Shown piece after piece: positions 51,420 through 60,118 of a stretch of DNA of 64,000 nt. Source of the stretch: Solimicrobium sp043758755. Its GTDB lineage: Bacteria; Pseudomonadota; Gammaproteobacteria; Burkholderiales; Burkholderiaceae_D. Position numbers and translations under genes: made by a program. The notes under the pieces were generated by a model. That model worked only from the letters and a program-made list of their open reading frames with translations. It searched no databases and had not been told where the DNA came from. Positions within the stretch are counted from its first letter, which is position 1. The number at the start of each line of letters is the position of its first letter. The stretch covers positions 1-64,000 of the forward strand of contig JAYVMW010000009.1 in the NCBI GenBank assembly GCA_043758755.1. Direction: 5' to 3'.

Positions 51420-52714
51420 GCAGGCTTTCTGAGCAGACCGGCAGCAATTTTGCCGCTCTGTACCGCTGCTTCCAGAGTGGCCGGATAGCGGCTGGCGGTG
51501 TAATCGCCGGCCAGCACCAGATTGGACAGCGGCAGTTGGTTGGAAGGGCGCACCAGATTCGGTGTGCAGGCAAAGGTGGCGCGTTTTTCCGTGATGACCT
51601 GGCTCCACTCGGGCCTGGCAAGTTCCGGTCGGTGCAAATCCGCTGCCAGCTGTCTGGCGCAATGCAGGGCCAGTTCTGCGTGACCCTGCTCAATCGCCTC
51701 ATGCGAGGCGCTGATGACCACGGCGAATAAACCTGCGTGACCATCGAGTTGTCCACGGTCGAAGACAAACTGGCCCCAGGCTTGCTGGTCGGGTCGATCC
51801 ACCAGTGCCAGAAATGCACGTTCGAGTCGAACGCCGGCCGGATACTGCAGGTAACAGGTGGTAATCGGTTCATAGTCATATTCGGGAATATGCTGCGCCA
51901 GTCCGAGCGGTTCGAGCAAGGTGCGTGCAGCCTGGGCCGGCGTGGCAATTACCACGGCGTCAACAATTTCTGTGCCGGTGGCACTTTGCACAGTCCACTG
52001 ATTCTGACTTTGTGCAATGGACTGCACTGCACATCCGGTATGGACTTTGCCACCGCGTGCTTCAATGAATTTTGCCCCCGGCAGCCCCAGCAGGGTGGTC
52101 AGATCGGTGCGTGCAATGAGCATGTCGGAGGCGCTGCGCGCAGCGCCCAGGCTGTCCTTCAATACATTCAGAAATATCTGGGCGGAAGCCCGTGTTATCG
52201 GCGTGTTCAGTGCTGCGATACAGAGCGGTTGCCACATCAGGCGGATCAGATTCGGAGTCTGGTCAAAGCGTTCCAGCAGTTGCGCCACGGTGCAGTCAGT
52301 ATTGAGTTGCCAGTCCATCCAGCGCGCCGTGCTGGAAAAGCGCAGCAGGGCCATTTTGTCGGCCCGGCTCAAGCCTGTGGCACGGATCAGTCCGACCAGC
52401 ATATGCAGCGGAGCGGGTAATTTGGGTGCAATCAGTTGCATGCCGGATGAACCGTCCGGGTAGCACATTTGCAGCGGCAGGCGCAGCAGCACGTCGCGCT
52501 GACCCAGCGTAGTGAGCAGTGCCAGTGTGGCGCTGTACGCACCCAGAAAAATGTGTTGACCATTGTCGACAGTCAGACCCTGCACGCTGACCTGTCTGGC
52601 GCGTCCGCCCAGCGTGCGCGCTGCTTCATACCAGTGCACTTCATGGCCTTGCTGCGCGAGTTCGACTGCGGCGCTGCATCCGGCCCAACCCGCTCCGATA
52701 ACTCCGATCTTCAT
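51416..52714 (-). CDS. hpnE: Hydroxysqualene dehydroxylase HpnE
   Basis: 432-aa FAD-dependent enzyme that reduces hydroxysqualene to squalene. The N-terminal Rossmann motif GAGWAGCSAAVELAQQGHEVHWYEA is at about 7-31, followed by TVDNGQHIFLGAY near 51-63 and the C-terminal LVLAGDYTASRYPATLEAAVQSG. It is next to hpnD, with a 1-nt gap, as in hopanoid/squalene clusters. HpnC (hydroxysqualene synthase) is not in this window. Confidence 0.9.
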   Translation of the reverse strand: MKIGVIGAGWAGCSAAVELAQQGHEVHWYEAARTLGGRARQVSVQGLTVDNGQHIFLGAYSATLALLTTLGQRDVLLRLPLQMCYPDGSSGMQLIAPKLPAPLHMLVGLIRATGLSRADKMALLRFSSTARWMDWQLNTDCTVAQLLERFDQTPNLIRLMWQPLCIAALNTPITRASAQIFLNVLKDSLGAARSASDMLIARTDLTTLLGLPGAKFIEARGGKVHTGCAVQSIAQSQNQWTVQSATGTEIVDAVVIATPAQAARTLLEPLGLAQHIPEYDYEPITTCYLQYPAGVRLERAFLALVDRPDQQAWGQFVFDRGQLDGHAGLFAVVISASHEAIEQGHAELALHCARQLAADLHRPELARPEWSQVITEKRATFACTPNLVRPSNQLPLSNLVLAGDYTASRYPATLEAAVQSGKIAAGLLRKPA

Positions 52715-52715
52715 G

Positions 52716-53549
52716 TCAACCCTTCACGTAAGTGATCCAGGCCAGCCAGAGTTTGCGGATAGGTGTCAGTGAAATGCGTTGATTGAGAACCTGAAAGCCA
52801 TCGCGCTGAATTTCACCCAGCAGGGTGCGGTAAATCGCCGCCATGATCAGGCTAGTGCGTTGCGCACGCCGGTCTTCTTTGGGCAGCAATGCCAGTGCTT
52901 CTTCATAACAGGCTTGGGCCCGCTCATACTGGAACTGCATCAGGGCGACGAATTTGTCGCTGTAGCGCGCATTGAGGATATCTGCGGCGGTAACACCAAA
53001 CTGTTGCAGTTCATTGACCGGCAAATAAATCCGTCCTTTGCGTGCGTCGTCGCCGACATCGCGAATAATATTAGTGAGCTGAAAAGCCAGCCCCAGTTTT
53101 TCAGCAAACTCGCGGGTTTGGGGATTGGACACGCCAAAGATGCTGGCCGATAAAATGCCCACCACGCTGGCCACGTGCCAGCAGTAGCGTTGCAGACCAA
53201 CATAATCAAGATAACGGGTTTGGCTCAGATCCATTTCCATGCCGTCGATGATGGCCAGCAAATGCTGACCTTCGAGCTGGTACACCGCCATATGCGGCTG
53301 CAGTGCGCGTGTGACCGGATGAGTAGGCTGGCCAGCCAGCATGGCGTTAATTTCAGTGCGCCACCAGATCAGTTTGCTCAGTGCGATGCTGGAGTCACTG
53401 GTCTCATCGACTGCATCATCGACTTCACGGCAGAATGCGTACAGCGCGGTAATGGCACGGCGTCGTTCCCTGGGTAAAAAAAGGAAACTGTAATAAAAGC
53501 TGGAACCGCTTTGTGCGGCTTTTTGTTGGCAATATTCGTCTGGGGACAT
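52716..53549 (-). CDS. hpnD: Presqualene diphosphate synthase HpnD
   Basis: 277-aa squalene/phytoene synthase-family enzyme joining two farnesyl diphosphates. The first aspartate-rich motif is in FCREVDDAVDE (about 38-48) and the second in LTNIIRDVGDDARKGRIYLP (about 165-184). The length and motifs fit HpnD. First gene of the hpnD-hpnE operon on the minus strand. Confidence 0.9.
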   Translation of the reverse strand: MSPDEYCQQKAAQSGSSFYYSFLFLPRERRRAITALYAFCREVDDAVDETSDSSIALSKLIWWRTEINAMLAGQPTHPVTRALQPHMAVYQLEGQHLLAIIDGMEMDLSQTRYLDYVGLQRYCWHVASVVGILSASIFGVSNPQTREFAEKLGLAFQLTNIIRDVGDDARKGRIYLPVNELQQFGVTAADILNARYSDKFVALMQFQYERAQACYEEALALLPKEDRRAQRTSLIMAAIYRTLLGEIQRDGFQVLNQRISLTPIRKLWLAWITYVKG

Positions 53550-53567
53550 GCGGCACTGGTGGTTGGC

Positions 53568-53591
53568 TAGGAGTCTGCGCGCAGGCTCCTA
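53568..53591. repeat. 24-nt near-palindrome upstream of hpnD
   Basis: TAGGAG at 53568-53573 pairs with CTCCTA at 53586-53591, around a perfect 10-bp palindrome CTGCGCGCAG (53575-53584). It lies 19-42 nt upstream of the hpnD start and could be an operator or the end of a transcript from the kinase side. No role is shown. Confidence 0.4.
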
Positions 53592-53794
53592 AATTGGCTG
53601 AATCAGCAAAGACTATATGCTAGCTGAGCGTTGGGTTTGCTCAAAGAAAATTATTTAAAATGCCGGAATTTGGGCTGGTTATGGAGAGTGAGGGGAGTGG
53701 AGAATGTGGTTTTGTGGCCTATTTGACAGCCCGGGGTTGTCTGCGCAGGCCTGAGGTTTGAACGGCAGTTTTAAACGTCTTGTGGCTGAACCGG

Positions 53795-55749
53795 TCAGAC
53801 GCAGTCGAAATAATCGAGGTTCAATTTTTCAATATACGTCAGATAGACAGGCAGTTGGTTGGGATAGAAGTAGGTGCCTGAAACCAGAAACAGACGGGTA
53901 AAGCCCAACTCATTAAGCTGCGCTGCGACTTCAATGCCGGTGATGGGAACCGCTGCACCAAAATTATTGTCGATGCTGATCACTGTGTCTTTGGGATAAT
54001 TGTCGCATTCGGCCAGAAAATCTCTGGGGTCCAGATAGTGCTTGATTTTTTCTTCATGAACCGGAATTGAAAGGCAGCAGCAAATATCGGATCATCTTCC
54101 AGCATGATGATGTCTATTCTGGTGCTTTGTTCCGGGGCATCATTTAAATCATCTTTTTTCAGGGCAGTTTCAGATTGAACAGAAACCGGTTGCACAACAA
54201 CAGATGGGGTAATTTGAATAGTCATTTTGGTCGCCAGTAATTTAGGGATAACAGGGATATCTAACTCAATTGCGCTGCGTTGCACGTCTGTCTCGTCAAA
54301 ATGACTGGTCACCAGAATGGAATTTTTCAGGTTCAGCTTTTTGATGATCTCAATACCGTTGGTGTTCTGGCCGATCAGTTCATAGTCAGACAGCAGCAAC
54401 ATTTTTTTGTTGTGCCGCTTCTGAAGTCCCGGCAATATAATCCAGCAACTTTTTTGCTTCGATAAAGTGCTTGATGGTGATATCGGGATGCCTGGCAAGA
54501 ACGGGCGCAATACTGGCGTCCCAAGCGCCGTGAATGAACGGATCATCATCCAGAACCAGGATGATTTGAGCAGTGCTTACATTGAGCACGTTTGTTGTCC
54601 ATGCGGGGGGCGGGGCCCGTGGAAACGTCAGGATGACACGGGTGCCGACCGGTTCCCGGGATTTAATGTTGAGACAGGCACCACTGAGCCGCAGTGTATC
54701 GTGAACCTGGCCCATGCCGATACCGTGGCCATTTTGCTTGTCATTCGTTACGGCAATTCCATTCATGATTTTTTCGCGGACTGCGGTGGGCATGCCTTTA
54801 CCTTCATCAGCAATCTCAATAAAAATATGATTTTCAGTAATGCGCATAACTGCGCGTATCGTCCCTGTTCTGTTCTCCATCGCGTCTACGGCGTTATTGA
54901 TCAGATTGGACAGCATGCATTGAAATGAATTTTTGTTGGTGCGGATGAAAGCAAAATAGGCGTCCGGTTCAATGTCACTATTGAAAGCGATGGGCAGTGC
55001 GTGAAATTCAATTCTTTTTTCCGACAAAATATTTTTAAGTGCCAGAGACGCAAATATCACCTCCTGCACTGATGCTGAACCTGCATTTTCCTGTTCGTTT
55101 GGACGGAACTGTTTGAGTAAATCATTGGCAATGTCGCCGATACGCGTAGCGGCCATTTTCAAAGTCAGCCGGTGATTTTCGGGAATGTTGTCGAGCACAG
55201 AAATGATCGTATTGAATGCAGAAAGGGGAGAAACGATGTCGTGTGCTACCTGTTTTGCAATTTCGTAAAACTGTGTTTTTTGAGCGGTCAGATTTTGGTA
55301 ATGTTCAAGCTCAAGTTGATATTTTTCTGCAATTAATTTTTCCTTTTCTGATTCTGCCAGAAGCTGTTTGTTTTTTATGTCGGTGATGTCCATGGCAAAA
55401 CCCATCATTCCGGCTACCTGGCCATTGTTGTCATGGATCGGTTGCTTTTGAGACAGGAAGGTTCTTTTTCCGTTAGCTGTGTCCAGCGTTTCTTCAGTAA
55501 TTAACTGAATATTTTTTTGCATGACTTCATTGTCGGTCCGATCAATCTGTTGCGCTGTTTGGCGGTCTTTGATGATGTCAAAGATTGTCTTTCCTATAAA
55601 TTCCGAAGGCTGATAAAACCCGAACGAATTCGCCTGATTTAAATTTCCACCCTGATATTTGCCGTGTAGATCTTTACAAAAAACATAAGGTATTTTGTCC
55701 AATATTTCCGCGATATCGAAATGACTGTCGATTTTTTTTCGGTGGTCAT
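53795..55749 (-). pseudogene. PAS-domain hybrid histidine kinase with two receiver domains, broken by three apparent indels
   Basis: The reading frames 54386-55702, 53980-54549 and 53795-53983 join into one protein of about 651 residues if three single-base changes are allowed: an added A in the A8 tract at 55732-55739, a removed A in the A7 tract at 54402-54408, and an added G at about 54061. The repaired protein starts MTTEKKIDSHF at 55749 (AAGGAAGG site upstream). It has a PAS sensor (about 15-125), a coiled coil, a phosphoacceptor QVAHDIVSPL (His about 170), an ATPase domain (NNAVDAMENR; DEGKGM; GHGIGMGQ), then two receiver domains (VLDDDPF...LLLSDYELIG and IIMLEDDPIF...ISIDNNFG). Either a decayed gene, a slippage-switched gene, or sequencing error. 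It is divergent from cstA. Confidence 0.8.
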
Positions 55750-55852
55750 GAAGAATTTACCTTCCTTATTTTTTCGAAACTCAAATCATCGGGGTAATTC
55801 AATGCAATATTTATTGATCTGAATGAATTATAAATAGAATATTTATTTTAAC

Positions 55853-55927
55853 AAGTATTTTTTATGGAAAAGTATTCATTTTTAAAATTGAAGTTTCTGA
55901 AAAGTATTTTTGCAACAGGGATATAAT
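55853..55927 (+). promoter_or_regulatory. cstA upstream region: three AAGTATT direct repeats and a -10 box
   Basis: AAGTATT occurs at 55853-55859, 55870-55876 and 55902-55908, on the same strand, in an A+T-rich stretch. The last copy ends 13 nt before a perfect TATAAT at 55922-55927 and there is no good -35 hexamer, which fits an activated promoter. The ATG of cstA is 30 nt further on. Confidence 0.45.
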
Positions 55928-55956
55928 TACCAAAAATCACTATAACGGAGGCAGAC

Positions 55957-58005
55957 ATGAAGCAACTGACATCACATCTGGGATGGATCCTATTGGCGCT
56001 GCTCGGCGCCTTTGCTCTTGGTTACGTGGCACTCACGCGCGGGGAGCACATCAATGCGTTGTGGATCGTCGTCGCTGCCGTGTCTGTCTACTTGATTGCC
56101 TACCGTTTTTACAGCCGCTTTATTGCGGACAAGGTATTGGGTCTGGACCCCACCCGCAAAACTCCCGCCTATCTGCACAACGATGGTCTGGATTACGTTC
56201 CAACCAATAAATACGTCTTGTTCGGTCATCATTTCGCCGCCATTGCCGGTGCCGGACCGCTGGTCGGACCGGTGCTCGCTGCGCAGATGGGTTATCTGCC
56301 TGGCATGCTGTGGATCCTGGCCGGGGTGGTTCTGGCCGGCGCGGTGCAGGATTTCATGGTGCTGTTTGTTTCGGTGCGGCGTGACGGGCGTTCACTGGGC
56401 GACATGATCAAAGCCGAACTCGGCAACGTACCGGGTGTGATTGCACTGTTTGGCTGTTTCATGATCATGATTATCATTCTGGCTGTGCTGGCGCTGATTG
56501 TGGTGAAAGCGTTGACGCACAGTCCGTGGGGCACTTTTACCGTTGGCGCTACGGTACCGATCGCCTTGTTCATGGGCATCTACATGCGTTACATCCGCCC
56601 GGGACGCATCGGTGAAATTTCACTGATCGGTTTTGTGTTGCTGATGCTGGCGATCTATTTTGGCGGCGTCGTCTCCAGAAGTCCTGAACTCAGCTCCATG
56701 CTGAGTTTTGATGGCAAACAGCTGACCTGGGCGCTGGTGATTTATGGCTTCATTGCTGCAGTGCTGCCGGTCTGGCTGCTGCTGGCACCGCGCGATTATC
56801 TGTCCACGTTTTTAAAAATCGGCACTATCGTCGGTCTGGCGCTGGGTGTGCTGTTTGTTGCGCCTGAACTGAAAATGCCGGCCGTCACCCGGTTCATCGA
56901 TGGCAGCGGTCCAGTCTGGGCCGGCAGTCTGTTTCCGTTTCTGTTTATTACCATTGCCTGCGGTGCCGTGTCCGGATTTCATGCGCTGATTTCATCTGGT
57001 ACAACACCGAAAATGCTGGAAAATGAAACGCAGGCCCGTCTGATTGGTTACGGCGGAATGCTGATGGAATCGTTTGTCGCCATCATGGCGCTGGTTGCCG
57101 CATCTGTAATTGATCCGGGTGTGTACTTTGCGATGAACAGCCCGGCAGCAGTAATCGGCTCGACACCGGAAGCGGTCGCTGCGGTCGTGAATAACTGGGG
57201 TTTTGCCATCACGCCGGAACTGTTGATTCAAACCACCAAAGATATTGGCGAAACCACTATTCTGTCACGTGCCGGCGGTGCACCGACTCTGGCGGTCGGT
57301 ATGGCGCATATTTTGCATCAGGTGATCGGTGGACAGGCCATGATGGCGTTCTGGTACCACTTCGCGATTCTGTTTGAAGCACTGTTTATTCTGACCGCCG
57401 TCGATGCCGGCACGCGCGCTGGACGTTTCATGCTGCAGGACTTGATGGGTACGTTCATTCCTTCCCTGAAAAAAACCGATTCGCTCGTGGCCAATCTGCT
57501 TGCGACCTTGATCTGCGTGGCCATGTGGGGTTACTTCCTGTACCAGGGTGTGGTCGATCCGCTCGGCGGCATCAATACCCTGTGGCCACTGTTCGGCATT
57601 GCCAATCAGATGCTCGCGGCAATTGCACTGACCATGTGCGCAGCGATTCTGTTCAAGATGAAACGGCAGCGCTACGCCTGGGTTGCCATCCTGCCGACGC
57701 TGTTCTTGCTGGTCTGTACGTTGTATGGCGGATGGTTGAAAGTGTTCAGCGACAATCCCAAAATCGGTTTCCTGGCGCTGGCGCATAAATTTTCGGCGGC
57801 AATGGACGCTGGCCAGGTTCTGGCACCAGCCAAAACTGCAGAAGAAATGAGCCGTCTGGTATTTAATGCCCGACTGGATGCCGGTCTGGCGCTGTTTTTC
57901 ATGTTTGTGATTGTGAGCGTCGTTGGCTTTGGGTTGCGTACCGCCATCCTTTCGTTAAAGAGCAATGACATCACTACCAAAGAAATGCCGTACGTTGCGA
58001 TGTGA
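55957..58005 (+). CDS. cstA: Carbon starvation protein / pyruvate transporter CstA
   Basis: 682-aa inner-membrane transporter with about 16-18 hydrophobic segments. KYVLFGHHFAAIAGAGPLVGPVLAAQMGYLPGMLWI (about 88-122) and SSGTTPKMLENE (about 346-357) are hallmarks of the CstA/BtsT family, which takes up pyruvate or peptides under nutrient stress. An ACGGAGG site precedes the ATG. It is followed by ybdD, its usual partner, and faces away from a broken two-component kinase gene. Confidence 0.94.
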   Translation: MKQLTSHLGWILLALLGAFALGYVALTRGEHINALWIVVAAVSVYLIAYRFYSRFIADKVLGLDPTRKTPAYLHNDGLDYVPTNKYVLFGHHFAAIAGAGPLVGPVLAAQMGYLPGMLWILAGVVLAGAVQDFMVLFVSVRRDGRSLGDMIKAELGNVPGVIALFGCFMIMIIILAVLALIVVKALTHSPWGTFTVGATVPIALFMGIYMRYIRPGRIGEISLIGFVLLMLAIYFGGVVSRSPELSSMLSFDGKQLTWALVIYGFIAAVLPVWLLLAPRDYLSTFLKIGTIVGLALGVLFVAPELKMPAVTRFIDGSGPVWAGSLFPFLFITIACGAVSGFHALISSGTTPKMLENETQARLIGYGGMLMESFVAIMALVAASVIDPGVYFAMNSPAAVIGSTPEAVAAVVNNWGFAITPELLIQTTKDIGETTILSRAGGAPTLAVGMAHILHQVIGGQAMMAFWYHFAILFEALFILTAVDAGTRAGRFMLQDLMGTFIPSLKKTDSLVANLLATLICVAMWGYFLYQGVVDPLGGINTLWPLFGIANQMLAAIALTMCAAILFKMKRQRYAWVAILPTLFLLVCTLYGGWLKVFSDNPKIGFLALAHKFSAAMDAGQVLAPAKTAEEMSRLVFNARLDAGLALFFMFVIVSVVGFGLRTAILSLKSNDITTKEMPYVAM

Positions 58006-58014
58006 GGTAATGCC

Positions 58015-58047
58015 CACGCTGAGCTGATGATGCATTGGCTCAGCGTG
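58015..58047 (+). terminator. 10-bp stem-loop between cstA and ybdD
   Basis: CACGCTGAGC (58015-58024) and GCTCAGCGTG (58038-58047) are perfect complements around a 13-nt loop, just after the cstA stop. There is no T-run. It could cut ybdD expression or protect the cstA message. Confidence 0.5.
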
Positions 58048-58081
58048 AATGTTAACAGGTGGACGTGGCGCGGAGATTGAC

Positions 58082-58279
58082 ATGCTGGATGAACTTGGAA
58101 AAATCGGAAAATATCTGGGGCAGACCGCCAGATTGATGGTCGGTGTGCCCGATTATGAAGTGTATACAACCCACATGCGTGTCAATCACCCGGATCAGCA
58201 CTGCATGACTTATGAAGAATTTTTCCGCGAGCGCCTCGAAGCGCGCTACGCAGGCCGTGGAACCGGCAAATGCTGTTAA
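58082..58279 (+). CDS. ybdD: YbdD/YjiX family small protein
   Basis: 65-aa protein: GKYLGQTARLMVGVPDYEVYTTHMRVNHPDQHCMTYEEFFRERLEARY is the YbdD (DUF466) pattern. It nearly always follows cstA/btsT-type genes and is thought to support the transporter. The ATG at 58082 follows a GGAGATTGAC site. Confidence 0.92.
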   Translation: MLDELGKIGKYLGQTARLMVGVPDYEVYTTHMRVNHPDQHCMTYEEFFRERLEARYAGRGTGKCC

Positions 58280-58316
58280 GATCCCTGTCCAAGTAATTTT
58301 CTGAACCAGCCATTTC

Positions 58317-59720
58317 ATGACTCAGTCCGTAGTAAAAACGTACCTGCCCTGGGTAGTCGCTGCGGCGCTGTTCATGGAACAGCTTGATTCCACCATCGTC
58401 AATACTGCCGTGCCTGCCATGGCAGCCAGTCTGCACGTTACCCCGTTAAGTTTAAAAGCCGTCGTCACCAGTTATATTCTGAGTCTGGCGGTTGGAATTC
58501 CGGTTAGCGGCTGGATTGCCGATCGCTTCGGAACGCGCCGTGTGTTCAGTTTTGCGGTGGCCATTTTTACGCTGGCTTCAGTGTTGTGCGGGATCTCGGT
58601 CAATGTGCATATGCTGGTGGTGGCCCGTGTTCTGCAGGGGTTGGGTGCGGCGCTGATGATGCCGGTGGGCCGACTGGCGGTGATTCGCACTTTTCCCAAA
58701 GCTGAATTGCTCTCAGCAATGAATTTTGTGATTATCCCGGCGCTGATCGGGCCACTGCTGGGTCCACTGGTCGGCGGTTTGATTGTGCACTGGCTGTCCT
58801 GGCGCGTGATCTTCTTTGTCAATATCCCGGTCGGTTTGGTTGCGCTGTACCTGACACAGCGCTACATGCCGGATTATTACGGTGATACCCGGCGCAGGCT
58901 GGATGTGCTGGGTCTGATTCTGTTTGCAACCGGCACGGCGCTGATTTCGTGGCTGCTGGAGATCTTTGGTGAACACAGTTTAAACCCGACTGAAATTGCC
59001 TGGCTGTTCGGATTCGCTCTGACACTGCTGGCCGGCTATGGACTGCATGCCAGAAGACACGCCTTTCCGCTGCTGGATCTGGTGCTGTTCAAAATCCGAA
59101 CTTTCCGGGTCGCGGTGCTGGGCGGATTCAATACCCGCCTGGGCATAGGCGCGCTGCCATTTTTGCTGCCGCTGCTGTACCAGCTCGGTCTGGGCCTGCC
59201 GGCCTGGTATTCCGGCCTGCTGATGATGCCCAGTGCCTTCGCCGCCATGGGCATGAAAATGATTGCCACCAAAGTTCTGGCGCGTTTTGGATACCGGCGG
59301 ATTTTAATGGTCAACACGGTCATGATCGGCTGCACCATCAGCGCTTATTCTCTGGTAGGGCTGGCAACCCCGATTGCGCTGATCGTGCTGATCAGCCTGA
59401 CGGTGGGATTTTTCAATTCGCTGCAGTTTACCTGCATGAATTCAATGGCGTATGCTGACATTCAGCCTGGTGATTCCAGTATGGCCAGTACCATTGCAAG
59501 TTCAATGCAACAACTTTCCATGAGTTTTGGCCTGGCATGCGGTCTGCTGATCACTTCCTGGTTTTTAGGCGGATTGCCGCAAACCGATCACCCGGCGATT
59601 TTGAGCGCGTTGCACCATGCGTTTATCTGTATGGGATTAATTACGATTGTGTCATCAGTGACGTTTTCAACGTTGCACGCCAATGATGGCGAAAATGTCA
59701 GCCTGGCTCAGGCCGGTTAA
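58317..59720 (+). CDS. DHA2-type MFS multidrug exporter
   Basis: 467-aa MFS permease of the 14-helix DHA2 drug:H+ antiporter group. ALFMEQLDSTIVNTAVPAMAASL (about 17-39), GIPVSGWIADRFGTRRVF (loop 2-3 motif A, about 62-79) and GPLLGPLVGGLIVHWLSWRVIFFVNIPVGL (motif C and after, about 144-172) are clear. Substrate unknown. It lies 37 nt after ybdD but is probably independent of it in function. Confidence 0.9.
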   Translation: MTQSVVKTYLPWVVAAALFMEQLDSTIVNTAVPAMAASLHVTPLSLKAVVTSYILSLAVGIPVSGWIADRFGTRRVFSFAVAIFTLASVLCGISVNVHMLVVARVLQGLGAALMMPVGRLAVIRTFPKAELLSAMNFVIIPALIGPLLGPLVGGLIVHWLSWRVIFFVNIPVGLVALYLTQRYMPDYYGDTRRRLDVLGLILFATGTALISWLLEIFGEHSLNPTEIAWLFGFALTLLAGYGLHARRHAFPLLDLVLFKIRTFRVAVLGGFNTRLGIGALPFLLPLLYQLGLGLPAWYSGLLMMPSAFAAMGMKMIATKVLARFGYRRILMVNTVMIGCTISAYSLVGLATPIALIVLISLTVGFFNSLQFTCMNSMAYADIQPGDSSMASTIASSMQQLSMSFGLACGLLITSWFLGGLPQTDHPAILSALHHAFICMGLITIVSSVTFSTLHANDGENVSLAQAG

Positions 59721-60118
59721 ACCAGACACGCGCCGATTTTTAATGAATTGCCATTTATTTATACAAATATCCTTAAATAACTTGACACAAAATGGTGCGA
59801 CGCATTAACGTGTCAGTCCGCTCCGATATCGTGGAGCAACAAAAGTCCGCAAAATGACCCACCCCGTCAACGCTGCGCGATTTGCTTTTGAAATAAGCCA
59901 GTTTGTTCTAACCCACGCCACAAGCGTGAGAAGTTTTTCTGTAACAGGTAATTCAGCGATACCCAGTAGTGACTCAGTTTTGGTCTGTAACACACCTACG
60001 GTTGTGGAAGGGCAAAAACGACGTACGTGAATCTGGTCAAGCACATATTGTCTGAAGCGGCGCTTCGCAAGGCGAGAACATCCGATCAATCTCCTATGGA
60101 CCTTGAAAGGACATGCAA
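59721..60118 (+). promoter_or_regulatory. ilvB upstream region with promoter and long leader
   Basis: A TTGACA (59782-59787), 17 nt, TTAACG (59805-59810) promoter precedes an untranslated leader of about 300 nt. A CACGC/GCGTG hairpin (59914-59928) followed shortly by T5 (about 59934) could be part of an attenuator. A 58-codon open frame (59854-60030) is present but is not rich in Ile, Val or Leu as a classical leader peptide would be. No known riboswitch motif was recognised. Confidence 0.45.

Noticed and set aside
51420..51662. N-terminal extension of the 133-residue gene to 51662
   Set aside because: Lies inside hpnE in another frame; the ATG at 51419 gives the usual 4-nt overlap.
59854..60030. 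58-codon frame in the ilvB leader as a classical attenuation peptide
   Set aside because: It lacks runs of Ile, Val or Leu codons and has no clear ribosome site; kept only as part of the leader description.
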